NCBI GenBank assembly: GCA_903632075.3
Contig: CAHIKZ030002026.1
Location: 248,001-312,000, forward strand
DNA: 64,000 bases
DNA from: Acanthosepion pharaonis
Taxonomy: Eukaryota > Mollusca > Cephalopoda > Sepiida > Sepiidae
Reading direction: 5' to 3'
Each line of letters begins with the position of its first letter. Within the stretch, counting starts at the first letter, position 1. The position numbers were made by a program, and so were the translations under genes. The notes beneath the pieces were generated by a model. That model searched no databases and was not told where the DNA came from. It saw only the letters and a list, made by a program, of their open reading frames with translations. Shown here in pieces: positions 48,046 through 59,929 of this stretch.

Positions 48046-49065
48046 CTGATAACTGGATTGTCTCTGACAGCCTGTATAATGTGTTCTTCATGATCAGGTG
48101 TACAAGCAGATCTTGGACTTCCTTGATCCATAGTTAGTTTGATGGTGATTTATGCCGCAATAACACTCAGTGTGTCTAGCACAAGCAGTTGTTAACCCAC
48201 AGTGTACACTTTTGTTAAATTAAAGTTATTTGATAAATATTGAAATATTATTGTTGGATTTGAGGGACCTGATGTCTATTACAGAAAATTGATGCCCATT
48301 TGGGATGAGATTCATTAGTAATGTTTCATTGTTGGCACCAGTAGCCAAATGGACATTTCTTCAGATTCTGGTGAACTGACTAAGACACTCAATGTAAGGG
48401 TAGCAGACCACTGAATGTTGACAGCCCAGATCAGAGAAAATATTGCCCTACGAGTGTCAACACAGATTTGCAACAGGATTACAGGCACACATGACTGTAA
48501 ACAGACTTCCACTTACACCACAACACTATTGTGCACATATTACAAGAGAGTCAACTGGGAGATTGAATGGCACTTTTTCATGTTCATTGATGAGAACAGG
48601 TTTTGTTTTCATCATGGAAGTGATGGTCATTATTGTGCATGTAATGTAGACTTGGGGAGCAATATCTTCAATACTGTATTCTCTCATGACACACAGGCCC
48701 AATTCCTGGTATCAGGTGTGAGGTCCTATACAAATCTCACTCACCTTTAATGTTTGTGTAGTGAATACTGCACAGCAACATGTATGTTCTGAACATTTTC
48801 AACCCCTCTTGTTGCCATCTCTGCAACAAGAATTCAATGTGTTGTTCCAGTAGGATGATGCCTGCCCACATGATACCCATGCTATTCAATATACTCTACA
48901 AGATTAAAATAAAACCCTTCTCTGGCTGGTACAATAGCCAGACCAGTCCCATTTTGGACATGGTATGGGACAGGATGACATAATGCTTGACTCATTCACC
49001 TACAACTTTTACATCAATGGGTGAAAAATGTGTGCATTCATCAGAGTGTATTCATGCAAGAATTT
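48046..49065 (+). pseudogene. Tc1-like transposase relic in PhyH intron 1
   Basis: The first 96 bp (48,046-48,141) duplicate 45,625-45,720 exactly and are antisense to a transposase DNA-binding region. From about 48,340 the plus strand reads a decayed catalytic domain: FMFIDENRFCFHHGSDG (first Asp) near 48,580, and Q-stop-DDACPHDTHAI (second Asp block) near 48,855, followed by a degraded WP.RSPDL.PIEH.WD-like segment to about 48,975. Several stops interrupt it. The opposite orientation of the two parts shows rearrangement. Confidence 0.62.
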
Positions 49066-49147
49066 AACATCCAATGTAAGTATTATGCTTATTATTACAG
49101 AGCGAGTATTGCTAATATACCTCCTATTTTGAGACATTATATATAAT

Positions 49148-49313
49148 ATTTAATTAACAAATCGGAGACTTCAGATTTTGAATTTATCAGTCTCGTGAAA
49201 TAATGTATTACCATAGCTTTCTGAAGTCTCTGATTTTTTAATTAATTATTACTTATAAATCATGAGACCTCAATGTAGTAAAAAGATTACTACATTGAGC
49301 TCTCGGGATTTAT
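49148..49313. repeat. Two adjacent long hairpins in PhyH intron 1
   Basis: Hairpin 1 pairs 49,148-49,175 (ending ATCGGAGACTTCAGA) with 49,220-49,247 (starting TCTGAAGTCTCTGAT), 28-bp arms and a 44-nt loop. Hairpin 2 pairs 49,255-49,281 with 49,287-49,313, 27-bp arms, a 5-nt loop and a perfect inner 13 bp (CTCAATGTAGTAA). The two are 7 bp apart. A foldback MITE is possible; no coding sequence is present. Confidence 0.8.
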
Positions 49314-49351
49314 ATCCTCCTGGAATTATCCATATGGATTAGCACTTAACT

Positions 49352-49360
<9 letters not shown>

Positions 49361-49415
<55 letters not shown>
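49361..49415. repeat. TA microsatellite
   Basis: A pure TA array of about 55 bp downstream of the double hairpin. Confidence 0.95.
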
Positions 49416-49417
<2 letters not shown>

Positions 49418-51869
49418 CATTTACTGCATTCTACTTCTATTATTTGTCCATTTAATCTTTAATAAATAGAAACACATATTCAGGATGTAATTTTATTTTC
49501 TGTAATTTTATTTTCTGAAAATGACATGAATTTCAATATCACTTAATTAAATTTTCTGCTTGATTGACTGAAATTATTCAGAGAGACAAACATTCAAATG
49601 AAAGCAAATTAGGAAAATTGATCATTTATCTTCTACTCTAAGCAAATGTGACATGTTTACTTAATGTTTTAATTATTGATATGCAAATAAAAGTTTACAG
49701 AGAATGAAGTATAAATTTCATTTGTAGCTGAAATATTATTTTTTATTTTGTACTGTTCTTTAGGGTTTCCAAAATTTATGGTCTGATGAGAAATTATTGA
49801 ACATTGCTGAGCAAATATTGGGTCCAGAAGTAGCTGGACATCCTGTGTGGAATTTACGACCCAAAATACCAAAGAATGAAGTTGTGGTAGTTCCATGGCA
49901 TTAAGGTAAGTATTATAAATTGTGAATCTCAGCTGTTATTGGTTTGCTCAATAGAAAAATCAAATATCAATTTCTTGTTTGTCAAGTAAATCCTTTCACA
50001 TTATCAGTAAAGTTTTAAAATTTTAATGGCATTATATTTAATTAGCTATTGTTCTTAAATTCCAAAATTATTCTCAAATCTGATCATTGACTTATATTTA
50101 TTTATTTTTTTTTCTAACAAGTAATTTTTCTTACAATCTCTCTTTTTTGCCTTTAGCAACCCCAGATAGCAATTACTATGTGAGTTTGACTCAACTGTAT
50201 TTTCATTCAAGCCTTGGTAAGCTTTTAATTCTTTTAGACAGTACCTACTTTTACAATGAATCATATGACCACATGATACTCACAGCCTGGATTCCTTTCT
50301 TAGACACTGATGCTCAAAATGGAGGCATGCAGGTAAATGATTATTTTTTTTAAATTTATAAAACTATAAAAGTTGATAATGTAAATATATTGAAATTTTA
50401 CAACAGATGAACTATAACAATTTGCAAACAATATTGTTTTGTTTCATTAACAACAAAATACTGATCTGATATATGCTAATTTTAATGGTTTTTCTAAAAT
50501 GCCGTGTATTTAAAATGGGAGTTTATGCACATGACAAAAATCATGAGAAATTTCCTGAAACAAAAATAATATGAAAGAGACAAACATTTTTATAAAATCT
50601 GATAACTATTGTTCAATTACCTTTAAATAATTCTAGGCAAAATTTCGTTTTATGTATTCTAATCTTACTTAAAATTAAATGTCACTTTGTCATATCCATA
50701 AAAATGAAAATAAATAAAAATGAATTATGGTGTCAAAAATAATTATAATAAAATAATTAAAACAATTATAATTATCATTAATTCTGTTTAGAAAGACAAA
50801 TGAAAATCAACTAATTTTCCCTTCTACACACAAACATATGACATTCTCTCTATTGGACAGGCAGCCAACACAGACAGGCCGTCAACATGATATATGAAAA
50901 TTTCAGCTCCTTTTGAAATATAATCATTTACCATTCCTTATCTGTTTGTTTTTTTATTTTCTTGAATAGATGGTTCACTATGGTCATCACACAGGTAAAG
51001 TTGCAAGACATGTTTGCAGTCCTGGGGATACCTAGTATGCTTTACTTGAAGAAAAAGAAATGGAATATAATCTGAGTACAATTTTTTTATAATTTAAAAT
51101 TGTTCATGAAAGGAAATAATTCTTAAATTTTTCATGCCACCTCTGTATTAGTTTCACACTGAAAAAAAATTTTTTTTAAATGCTTTTGGCAATATATACT
51201 AATTTATGCAAATTGCTATTTTTACATTCAAATTTGTACTAAGCAACTGATATGGGTAACATTTTAAGGTATATAAAGTAAACAAGATATTTCAAGATAT
51301 ATTGACATTGTTTCAGCTTATAACTGTCATTATTAAAATGTTGATAATAATTGATGATAATTTATCTGGAAGTGTCAGGTTTTATTATGAAAACAAAGTG
51401 CAACATAATCTTTTTAATTAAATAGAAAAATATTTATAGATATAAACAAAAAAAAAATATTTGATTAACACATATCTTATATACTGGAATAAATTATTTT
51501 ATTTTGTCATGTGTTAATATAGGTTTCTTCATGACCTTCATCAGTTTTCTCTCATTGATTTTACTTTTCTACTTTTTCAAAGCATTAAAGTATCACTTGC
51601 TGCATGTTAGTGTAAAATTGTAGACATTTGCAAAAACGTAACTTTCTCAATGTAATAGTTTTTGCTTAACAGCATCTATTATCTTATATTCCTATTCATT
51701 ACCTACCTAGATTCATTGTTAGCTGCTTTAAAATATCCAATCAATTTTAGTTTTATCAAATGACTAATCTTAATTGACAGGTGTGGACTTGAAAAATGAC
51801 AGTTACATGCAAAGTTCCCTATGGTGGAATGCTACTCTTCCAAAATTTGATTCCTCATTGGAGATAAGT

Positions 51870-52075
51870 TTCATCTTGACAAAAATTTTTTTCAAATTAA
51901 TTTTAAACATTGTGCATTTTTATAAATTTCTGTTTCCTTTATCCATTTGATAGTTTGTTTAACTTAGATTACAGGTAAAAATTTTGGGTTACTATGCATT
52001 TCTTTGAAAAAAACACCTTAAAATGAGATATTTTTGTATTCTTTTTAAGTAAAAGATAAATGTTCAGTAACTACA
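51870..52075. other. Non-coding DNA after the last visible PhyH exon
   Basis: No exon with the expected C-terminal PhyH sequence (an RWSLD-like block) was recognised here. Confidence 0.35.
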
Positions 52076-52079
52076 ATAT

Positions 52080-53150
52080 ATTTGCTTTTATTTTCACAAA
52101 AAATAAACATTATTATCATACAACCGCATCATATTTTGTTTTTGTCAATAAAACCACCAACAGTCTTAATTACTGCTTTACAAATTCTTGACATTTTTTT
52201 TTCCAACATTTTTGGAAAAAAATAGATAACAAACCTTCCTAAGTATTCTTCAAGCATGGATTCTCATCCTTTGAGTACTGTCTTCAAGCTATTCTATCCA
52301 ATTCATCCTATACTAATTCAATGAGGTCAGGAGATAGATGTGATCAAGTCATAATTTCCAAAATTTTGTTACTTTTTTGACTCAAGGTAATGTTGACATA
52401 ATTTAAAAGCATGTTTTGGATTGTTGGATTGTTAAAATGAGAATTTTTTCTAATTATGGGTAAACCAGAGGGTATAGCATGTCTTTGTAAAATCAAATGA
52501 TATTTTCTTTTTTCATGATTCCCTTGACCTGAATCAAATATCCTGCCCTCTATCTCACAAAACACTCACACTCTGTAACAGACTCACCACCATTGTTTAA
52601 CTGTTGGAACCACATATTCATCATTCAGTCTTTCTCTTGGCTTTCTTCTTGCATACACTCTCCACTTACTAACAGAAAGTTCAAATTTGGACTTATCTGT
52701 CCACAATACATTTTGCCACTGTTTCAGTTCTTATACAAAAAATCTCATAACAGTCTTTTCTGCTTATTCACTTTTCATAAAAGGAGTTTTTTGAAGGCTA
52801 TGTACCCCTTGAGTCCTTCTGATCTAATTTGGTTTTTCACAGTTGAGAGCAACACTGGTTGCTGTTGAGAGGAATTAAGTTCAGTTCTCAATCCTGGAGC
52901 AGTTTTTTTTTGTACTATTTCATTTGCTCTCAGTAATCAAGTGTTTATCTTCAGAAGCATTTTTCCTTTTTGGTGCTCCAGCTCTTTTTCTGTCAATATT
53001 TGCATCAGTTTTTAACTGTAACGAATATTGCACCTCCATATCTAGAAATCTTTAACTTTTTGGCAATTTGTGTTTGAGAGTAGCTTTCTTTGAATAAAAT
53101 TTCAATTTGTGCCCTCAACTCAATGCTTAACTGTTTTGATTTTGTCATTT
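52080..53150 (-). pseudogene. Tc1-like transposase, decayed (minus)
   Basis: Read from 53,150 downward, MTKSKQLSIELRAQIEILFK and SYSQTQIAKKLKISRYG form the N-terminal helix-turn-helix. Near 52,720 lies VLWTDKSKFELSVSKWRVYA (first Asp block), followed by DEYVVPTVKHGGES. At 52,565-52,344 come a LILQRHAIPSGLPII segment and a degenerate QDN.PKHTS-like block. SPDLIELV..ELDRIA lies near 52,310 and NVGKKMSRICKAVIKTVGGF near 52,190. All five blocks are in the normal order for a Tc1-like transposase, but many stops and frameshifts break the chain. Terminal inverted repeats were not clear. Confidence 0.78.
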
Positions 53151-53555
53151 TGTATAAATTACTTCAAAATTAAACAATAAATTAAAAAAAAAACTATGAA
53201 AACACTGTCATAATGGCACAGTCTTTTTTTTCTAAACAAAGACAGCTACATATTGTTTTGTTCACAATGTTACTCAGTGTTGAGTTAAAATTTAGAACCT
53301 GTCTTGACATTTAACTTTTAGAACGTGTATTAACATTTGAAAATTTTGTTAATATCAAAAAGTCTACTGGAGGATTAATGGTGTGTTTATAACAACATCA
53401 ATAATGTTGATTATGATGATGGGTATTGTAAGCACTTCCAGTCCCACTAAGGAATGCTGAGAGCAAATGAATCAAGCAGCAGTTTGAATAAAATAGTTGT
53501 TGAGTTTATCATGCCTCATGTCACTTCAGCTTTTCAGTGGCCAATCTCATAATTT
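53151..53555. other. AT-rich DNA, no gene seen
   Basis: Possible terminal region of the minus Tc1-like relic; nothing definite. Confidence 0.35.
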
Positions 53556-53559
53556 ATCT

Positions 53560-53735
53560 TTCTCCCCTAAGCACAATGGAACATGGTGAAAATAAAATAT
53601 AATATTTCTCATACAAAATATTCATAATTTAGCAAAATGTATGTATTGTGGACAGATGAATTCAAATTTGAACTTTTTGGGAGAAGAACCTGAGGAAAGA
53701 CTGAAAAATAAATGTAAAAACATTGTAGGTGCTGA
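53560..53735 (+). pseudogene. Short Tc1-like transposase fragment (plus)
   Basis: The frame from about 53,640 reads YVLWTDEFKFELFGRR, the first-Asp block of Tc1-like transposases, followed by GKTEK and stops. The upstream 60 bp resembles the usual segment before this block but is decayed. It runs opposite to the relic at 52-53 kb. Confidence 0.6.
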
Positions 53736-56045
53736 AATTTTATCTTTTACTTCAAAAGAGAAAAAAATTCCAAAAATATATCATTTTAAGTTATTTATTT
53801 TTAAGAAATGCAGAGTGGCAGCAAACTTTTTCTCTGTAGTGTATACATTCTTTTTATTTGTATTTAGTAATGATACATATTTTAAGAACAAATTTTTTAA
53901 TTTTTTTCTATCAAAATAAAGTCTTATAAAATGAATATACTTATATTGCTTATAAAATACATTTTTTCTTTTAATCAGTACAATTTCTCTTTTCATAGAA
54001 AAAGCAGGATACAAAATTTATGTTTTATTGTATGAAGAGAAATGATTTGTCATGCTTTTCCACAAAAGCACGCAATATATTTGACTTTTTAAAGCTATTT
54101 GTATTTTCCATCTTTTAAATGATTTATTTTATTACAATGTTTTTAAAGACCCACATCTTTTAAAATATTATTAGAAATTTCTGAATAAATATCTATTATT
54201 CTTACAGCAAGACATTATTTTAATCAATGTTTGCAAAATAATCTTACTAAACTCACCATTACAAAATATAAACATAAAATATAAAAGCAAAGTGATTTTT
54301 TTAAACTAAGTGAATTTAATAGCAAAAAGTTATGTCTATTTGTATTAGAAATTGGCATAAATATATGAAGGATATTAAAACACACACATACACATACACA
54401 CACATATATATATATGGTATTAAATGTTTTACTTTTTGATAATAATTTCACCCCAAGCAAAGTGATAAAGCCACTAAGATACAAGAGGTTACTGAATGTG
54501 AAAGATTCTGAGAAAAATCATTATTAAGGAGAGAAGACAATAAAAGAATAGGAGACAGAAGATAATGATTGAAATTGCATTTAAACTTTTGAAGATCAAT
54601 GTTTACTGGCAAGCAAGAAATCCACAAGTAGAAAAGTAAATGTTAGCATAGAATTTATGGTTACATCTAGCAATTTCAACTGTAAAATGATGAGACCTAG
54701 CTGCCAATGTAGCACTGTCTTTAAATTCCTAAAGTTGAGGAAAGCATATCAGAACAATTAACATGCAAATATTTATAGAAAATGCACAGGGAAGCTACCT
54801 AACAACAGTGGAAAAGTGATTGAAGCTGAGATGACATGTCAGGACCGATAACATTGCAGATTCTTCTAGATATATAGAAAAATCACTGACCAGATGTGAT
54901 AGCAATATTCAGTGGTTGGATAAATTGTAAACTTATAAACATATAAGATAGATCCTTGCAAGAAATTACTGCGATTGTTTTTGGATTCCACAATCTTGAT
55001 TTCTACTGATAAAAACAAAGGGACAACTCTCTAACTTTCAATAGCTCATATTCAAATGAAAAAATTACTGTTCTCAATTTATAATGTTTCAAAATAAAAT
55101 TGTCCATGTTCTCAAATTTATTCCTAGAGGCTGTAGCCCAACATATAATACTGTTTTGAAATCAGGCAGATTCTGTGAGCAAATTAAAAACATTCTAAAT
55201 TTTTTTTTATGATAACAATTGAAAATCTCCAGGAATCCAGTTTTTTGTGTCAATAACCACAATGCCTCAAGGTTATATGAGACTGACCTTGGAGGTCATT
55301 CACGCTCACCAGACCTTGAAAGCACAGTATGCTATTTCTATCCATTTTGATAGAAATAGCAAACCGAAATATTGATATAATGAGGTGGGTAATCACCGAT
55401 TCATGCAGGATGAGTAAATCTCCAAGGAAGCTTTACAGCAATTGATGGATTAACTGGATTAAGCATGGAAATGCCGTTTTTTAAGGAAAAATCAGTGAAG
55501 GCTTAATTGAATTTAATGATTATTGGAATTAAATATGGAAAAATAACTAATTCAGAAATTTTAAAGAAATTAGACTAGATTCAGAGATAATTTAGCAATT
55601 TAATATAACTTAATACAGCCATGTACCCAACAGCTATACCTTCCATGTCAAGTAAAAAATGACAAGTAATAAATTACAGTGCCAAAATCAGAAATTATTT
55701 CTAAAAGACATTGACCTCTCCACTGGATTGGAGTGATTCCATAAGCGACATAATTTTTACCAAAAAATAAATCTTGGCCAAAGCCATTTAGCTGTGTGGT
55801 TTGTTTACATAAAAACATCTTTGCTGGTTGTATTATAGGAAAAATATTTATCAGGCAGTAGGTTAACAGAATTCACATGTATAAATGACCATGTGCTTTT
55901 CAGAATAAAGGAGACATTTAGAGAATAGGTTAAAAGTCAAATCATGCCAATATTTCATTGGTAACACATTGGCAGGCTTTGTGCCATATGAGTTATCAGG
56001 CAATAATGTACTATCACCATCAAACATTAGAATTGGGAAAAATAC
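53736..56045. other. AT-rich DNA with one short hairpin, no gene seen
   Basis: A CA/TA microsatellite lies at 54,380-54,415 and a 32-bp hairpin at 55,330-55,361. Frames of up to 100 residues here show no motif. Confidence 0.45.
55330..55361. repeat. Perfect 13-bp hairpin
   Basis: TGCTATTTCTATC, loop CATTTT, GATAGAAATAGCA. The arms are a perfect inverted repeat. Confidence 0.9.
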
Positions 56046-56049
56046 AAGG

Positions 56050-56622
56050 TAAAAATCTGTTGTGAAAGTAAAGGATTTTAATATTTCAAAATAAAATGAA
56101 GATCTGCTCTGTATGGAGTTGATTTTTATATTTCTTAAAGAGAAAAATAAAAAATCTATTCTCAAAGTAGTTGATTTTCATATTTCTAAATAAAAAAGTA
56201 AAATATCTTGTGAAAATAGATCATTTTTATAATTTTAAATAAAAAAGCAAAAATATCGTATAAAATTAACTGATCTTCATATTTTTAAATAAAATTAGTA
56301 AAAAATCTTGTAAGGCTGATTTTCCTATTTGTGAATAAAAAATTTATGTATCTGGTGTGAAAGTAGCTGATTTTCATATTTTTAAATTAAAAATGAAAAA
56401 TCTCTTAAATAATATTTTTAAATAATAAAGTAAAAATCTCTTGTGAAAAATTTTCATTTTTTTAAATGAAAAAATTAATGATCTCCATTGAAAGTATCTG
56501 ATTTTCATAATTCAAAATAAAAAATAAATGTCATATGAAAATAGATGGTTATCATATTTTAAAATAATAACAAATTTTCATATTCTTTAATAAAAATATA
56601 ATGTAAAATCAGCTGTATTCTT
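56050..56622 (+). repeat. Tandem repeat of about 50 bp, roughly 11 degenerate copies
   Basis: A unit close to CTGATTTTCATATTTTTAAA followed by TAAAAAAGTAAAAATCTTGT and GAAAGTAG recurs across the block, with period about 45-55 bp and much drift. It is AT-rich minisatellite sequence. Short frames in it simply translate the repeat. Confidence 0.8.
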
Positions 56623-57015
56623 TGCAAGTTTACCTGTTAATGGTGAGTTGATGTTCTCGCCATCTATGGACTCTGTGGTGATGAAGGTGTGGTTTTCACC
56701 CGTTTAGTATGTGGTCATTCCGAAGTCATAAAGTGTGTTCAAAAAAGGTAGAAAAGTGCGCCAATCAGCAGCTGTAAGCTGCTTGGCTAACCTTAAAACT
56801 GCCAAGGCCAAATAATCATATAATATCTTATTTCTTATATATTCCCAACAAGGAAGAAACATGCCTAGTTAAATGCACTTTTATATGCAACCATTTAGTT
56901 AACATGTAAAGTTCAATAAGTAAGTCACCAGAGTTCACAGTGAATCTCTTTATTAGTGTGATATTCAATTTACAATAACTGCATTAAATATTCAGATATA
57001 AGTGATTAGTATAAA
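56623..57015. other. Unassigned DNA, possible LTR remnant
   Basis: This lies directly 3' (in the minus sense) of the BEL/Pao RT relic and is less AT-rich than the tandem repeat. It could include the 3' LTR of that element, but no partner LTR is visible, so this is unproven. Confidence 0.25.
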
Positions 57016-57019
57016 AAGA

Positions 57020-58868
57020 TTAGGAACCTTGCGGGCATACTATTCTGTTATTAATAGCTTGACGTGAGAAAGAGATGTTGGATAATGTAGACCATGTTAC
57101 AAATATATTCTCGGGAACTTCCTCATATAATGATAATGTGTCAAAAATCCTGGCTGACTGGGCTAATATCTGCCTCCTATTCCTCACATTTCTGTTTATT
57201 GTGATCTTTGTCACTGTCATCGTATCATTGTTAGGACAATGGTTATTTTCATAATGTTCATGTTGAGAGATAGTATTTTCCTTTACCATAATTGATTCCT
57301 TACTATTAGTGCTACAAGAGCGAAGGTTGAAATGATCTTCCTTGAGTCTATCAACCGCCTTTTTATGCAAGTCAATAAATTTATCAGGGTTATTGATAGT
57401 TTGTTGTAGATTATCCGCATAAAAGTTATTTTTGAGAATTTCAGTACATACATCAAGCTGGTACAGCTCTAAGTAATATTTTAAAATGTAGTTAAGAATA
57501 AATGGGCTTGTGGTAAATCCAAAAATGAAGTTGTTATATCTAAGGACAACAGTTCGTCTCCGTTTTTTATGAAGAAACAGAATTTGTGCTTATCTTCTCC
57601 CCTTTTTAGTTTAATCATTTGAAAAGCTTTCCTTATGTCGCCTAACATAACATACGTGTTTGTTTTGAATTTTAGCAATAATACGATCATATTATTGATC
57701 ATGTTTATTCCTGAATAGGCAGCTTCGTTTAAGGTGCATTTGTCCTCCGTTTTCAGTGAACAATTGAAAACCGGTCTAAGTTTTTGTTGTAGCTTGAGAT
57801 TCCATTTTGAACACAGGTCTGTGTGGAATCCAAACATATTTTAAATCTTCTGATGGTATGTGTATTCTTTTTATAACACTTTATTTTTCTTGCTGAAAGA
57901 ATAATTCGTTATAATCTTTATGCAGATTTTTACGTTCAAGAGACTGCACTGTTTATTGAAGTACAGCTAGGGCTACTTTACAATTAGACTAGCAGCATTA
58001 CCCGGCGTTGATTGGGTTTATTCATAAAAAGATCACGAACCTCATCCAATCTGTAAAGTTAAAATAAGGAAGATTTTTCTTTAGTGCCTCTTATCTATAT
58101 GGCGAAAAATTATAATGATATGAAGTGTGAAAACATTTATAACAGGAGAAAGTTGTTTATTACAGAAGCACAGAAGATACAAAAAAATTTGTCAGTAAAT
58201 GAAGAGTACATTAATCGCAATCGATCTTCGAAAATTGTTGAGGAGAAATGCTTTGTTGACAGCTTTTGCTCAAACTACATCGAATGAACAACATGCATTG
58301 GAAGGAGAAGAAATTCAACAACTACTTTAGTTACTCGATATAATCTAAATATGTACTGAAATTTTCGTTGAAATTGGGGAATACTGCTACAAAATACACT
58401 TGAAAAGCAACTGAGGCATCAAGGGGTTTATAGGGTCATCCTGCACCCCCCTCATGCATTTTTAAAAATCTGACAACCGATTTCTATCTCATTGTAAGAG
58501 CGTAACAAATATGCAAAATTTCATCAAAATCGAAGCGATTTGAATTTTTGGGGGTCCCTTTGGGACACCCTAGGGCTCCCAGTGTCGAGAGAAATGAAAA
58601 TAGATATAGCTTATAATAAGCGTGACAGTAAGTTGCATACACTTATCAAGTTTCATTAAAATTGGCCTTAGGTTTTAGACTTCAAATCTGAAAGTTTAAA
58701 AAGAACCAAACTAATGGAAATTCCCATTTAAACATTATATTTATTGATTATCTGTTATTGATTTTTGAAAAATGACTAAATTTTTTGCCCAGACACATCC
58801 AGTATCGAGTACAATCTATGTTCCAAATTTGGTGGAAATATGCCTTATGGTTCTCGAGTAGTTCGCAA

Positions 58869-58899
<31 letters not shown>

Positions 58900-59920
58900 T
58901 AGTCAGTTTTATATATATAGAAGATGAAACAAAAATGATTTTGTCCTTATACCATGGCAGATCCACATAATATTCATCATTTTTAATTCAATAGATTCCT
59001 TGAATTCCTTTATTTTTTCTGTCATATGAACTTATATCTACTTCCGTGATAGCTGAATCTACTTCTAACATGTGCTCTACATTTGTTTCTACTAGAGACA
59101 TATCAAAGGTATCAGGTATGTTATCAGTGTAGGTGTCTTTTGGATTTAATACAAAATGTACTTCTCGCTCGGAACATTTGGCTAACTCCTTCACGATAGT
59201 ATGATAATGGTTTTGACTATCTGAAGTCTTAGAATTTACTGGTTTTATTTGATGTTCACATAGAAAATGATTAAATAAATCTCTCCAAATGAAGCTATAT
59301 AACTCGGTAATTCCCATGCTAAGCTCCTCATCCATTTAACGAGTTTGGTAGAATGCATGAATATGTCGACACCTATTAATCCTAAGATATCGACTTGGCC
59401 ATGTTTATTTCTTGAAAAGGATAATCTTTTGTTCAAATTGATTAGATTTTTCTCAATTGAATTTAATTCATCAATTTTTAAGATATCAAATTCGCTATCA
59501 ATTAATACTGGCAAAGGAACTTGCTTTTCCTTCTCCCTCTCAATATCCAGTACAATTTGATTAAATTGTCTGTTAGCTTGTTTTAAGTAGATTTTAACTT
59601 GAAAATCCACTTTTTAACATCCTATCGGGGGCTATTTAGCCATTTAATTATTTTTTCTAAAAGTAAAAATGCTGACTACTGGTGTCTAATAAGCAATTGA
59701 CCACCGTCCTTTTCCTACCCCACTGGATGGGTAAGTTTACTATAGGTAATAAGAATTTATTCTCCTCACAGGAATTAGTACACATGTGTGTATACAGATA
59801 TATACCTTTTAATTTTTCGCATAATGCTGTTATATCTTCCTTGGAAGAATAATTAAGGCAATGTAGCTTTATGTTCGGGACTGTTATTTGTTTTATGCTT
59901 TGAACTTGGACACTTACCAT
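57020..59920 (-). pseudogene. BEL/Pao-type retroelement pol, decayed and interrupted
   Basis: Read downward from 59,920. The protease block is at about 59,720-59,660 (LPIVNLPIQWGRKRTVVNC then LLDTSSQ, with Ser for Gly in DTG). HGQVDILGLIGVDI at 59,430 belongs to its second half. EYYVDLPWYKD near 58,950 is the pre-RT segment. RT starts again beyond the inserted repeat with RPVFNCSLKTEDKCTLNEAA and MLGDIRKAFQMIKLKRGEDK (57,837-57,600). The catalytic block near 57,400 reads NNFYADNLQQT, where BEL elements often have Y-V-D-(D/N). RQILAQSARIFDTLSLY near 57,150 closes the RT region, with a deletion after it. Frames are broken in at least five places. Confidence 0.78.
57983..58925 (+). mobile_element. 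Short dispersed repeat with CCCGGCGTTG head (copy 2), nested in BEL/Pao
   Basis: It begins CTAGCAGCATTACCCGGCG and ends with a CA array (58,870-58,899) and TTTTATATATATAGA. The first 100 bp match copy 1 at 35,077. Inner segments ACCGATTTCTATCTCATTGT, TTCATCAAAATCGAAGCGAT and TTGGTGGAAATATGCCTTAT look like the diverged tail units of the family. It splits the BEL/Pao coding sequence, so it inserted into that element. A 67-residue plus frame at 58,084-58,287 has no known motif. Confidence 0.62.
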
Positions 59921-59929
59921 ATATATATA

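Larger units (their letters stand above)
47372..51868 (+). pseudogene. Phytanoyl-CoA dioxygenase (PhyH) family gene, apparently inactivated
   Basis: Five exons are visible: 47,372-47,472, 49,764-49,905, 50,238-50,332, 50,970-51,075 and 51,781 to about 51,868. Each joins the next in phase with GT/AG borders. The encoded blocks are LHEEYGFYQRLTELDREFPG, GFQNLWSDEKLLNIAEQILG, NEVVVVPWH, then DSTYFYNESYDHM, LTAWIPFLDTDAQNGGMQ, VHYGHHTGKVARHVC and VPYGGMLLFQNLIPH. They match non-haem iron, 2-oxoglutarate-dependent PhyH-family oxygenases. The iron-binding H-x-D is split across an intron (His before, Asp after), and the IPH block holds the distal His. Inactivating changes are TAA in place of the Gln codon of H-Q-D (49,902-49,904), TAG where Trp is expected in DTWY (51,033-51,035), and a frameshift near 51,801. 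The residue after IPH is Trp rather than the usual Arg. N-terminal and C-terminal exons were not found. The natural substrate is unknown. Confidence 0.8.

Noticed and set aside
50087..50353. An 88-residue frame overlapping PhyH exon 3
   Set aside because: Its first half is intron. The acceptor at 50,236-50,237 restores the phase and the expected Asp of H-x-D, so only 50,238-50,332 is kept as coding.
51033..51035. Rescue of the PhyH gene by A-to-I RNA editing at the TAG codon
   Set aside because: Editing could make Trp at this site, but the TAA in the H-x-D motif would need a U-to-C change and the frameshift near 51,801 would remain. Decay is simpler.
53641..53919. A 92-residue plus frame as a host gene
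   Set aside because: A shifted frame over its first 50 bases gives the Tc1-like VLWTDE block, so it is a transposase fragment followed by non-coding sequence.
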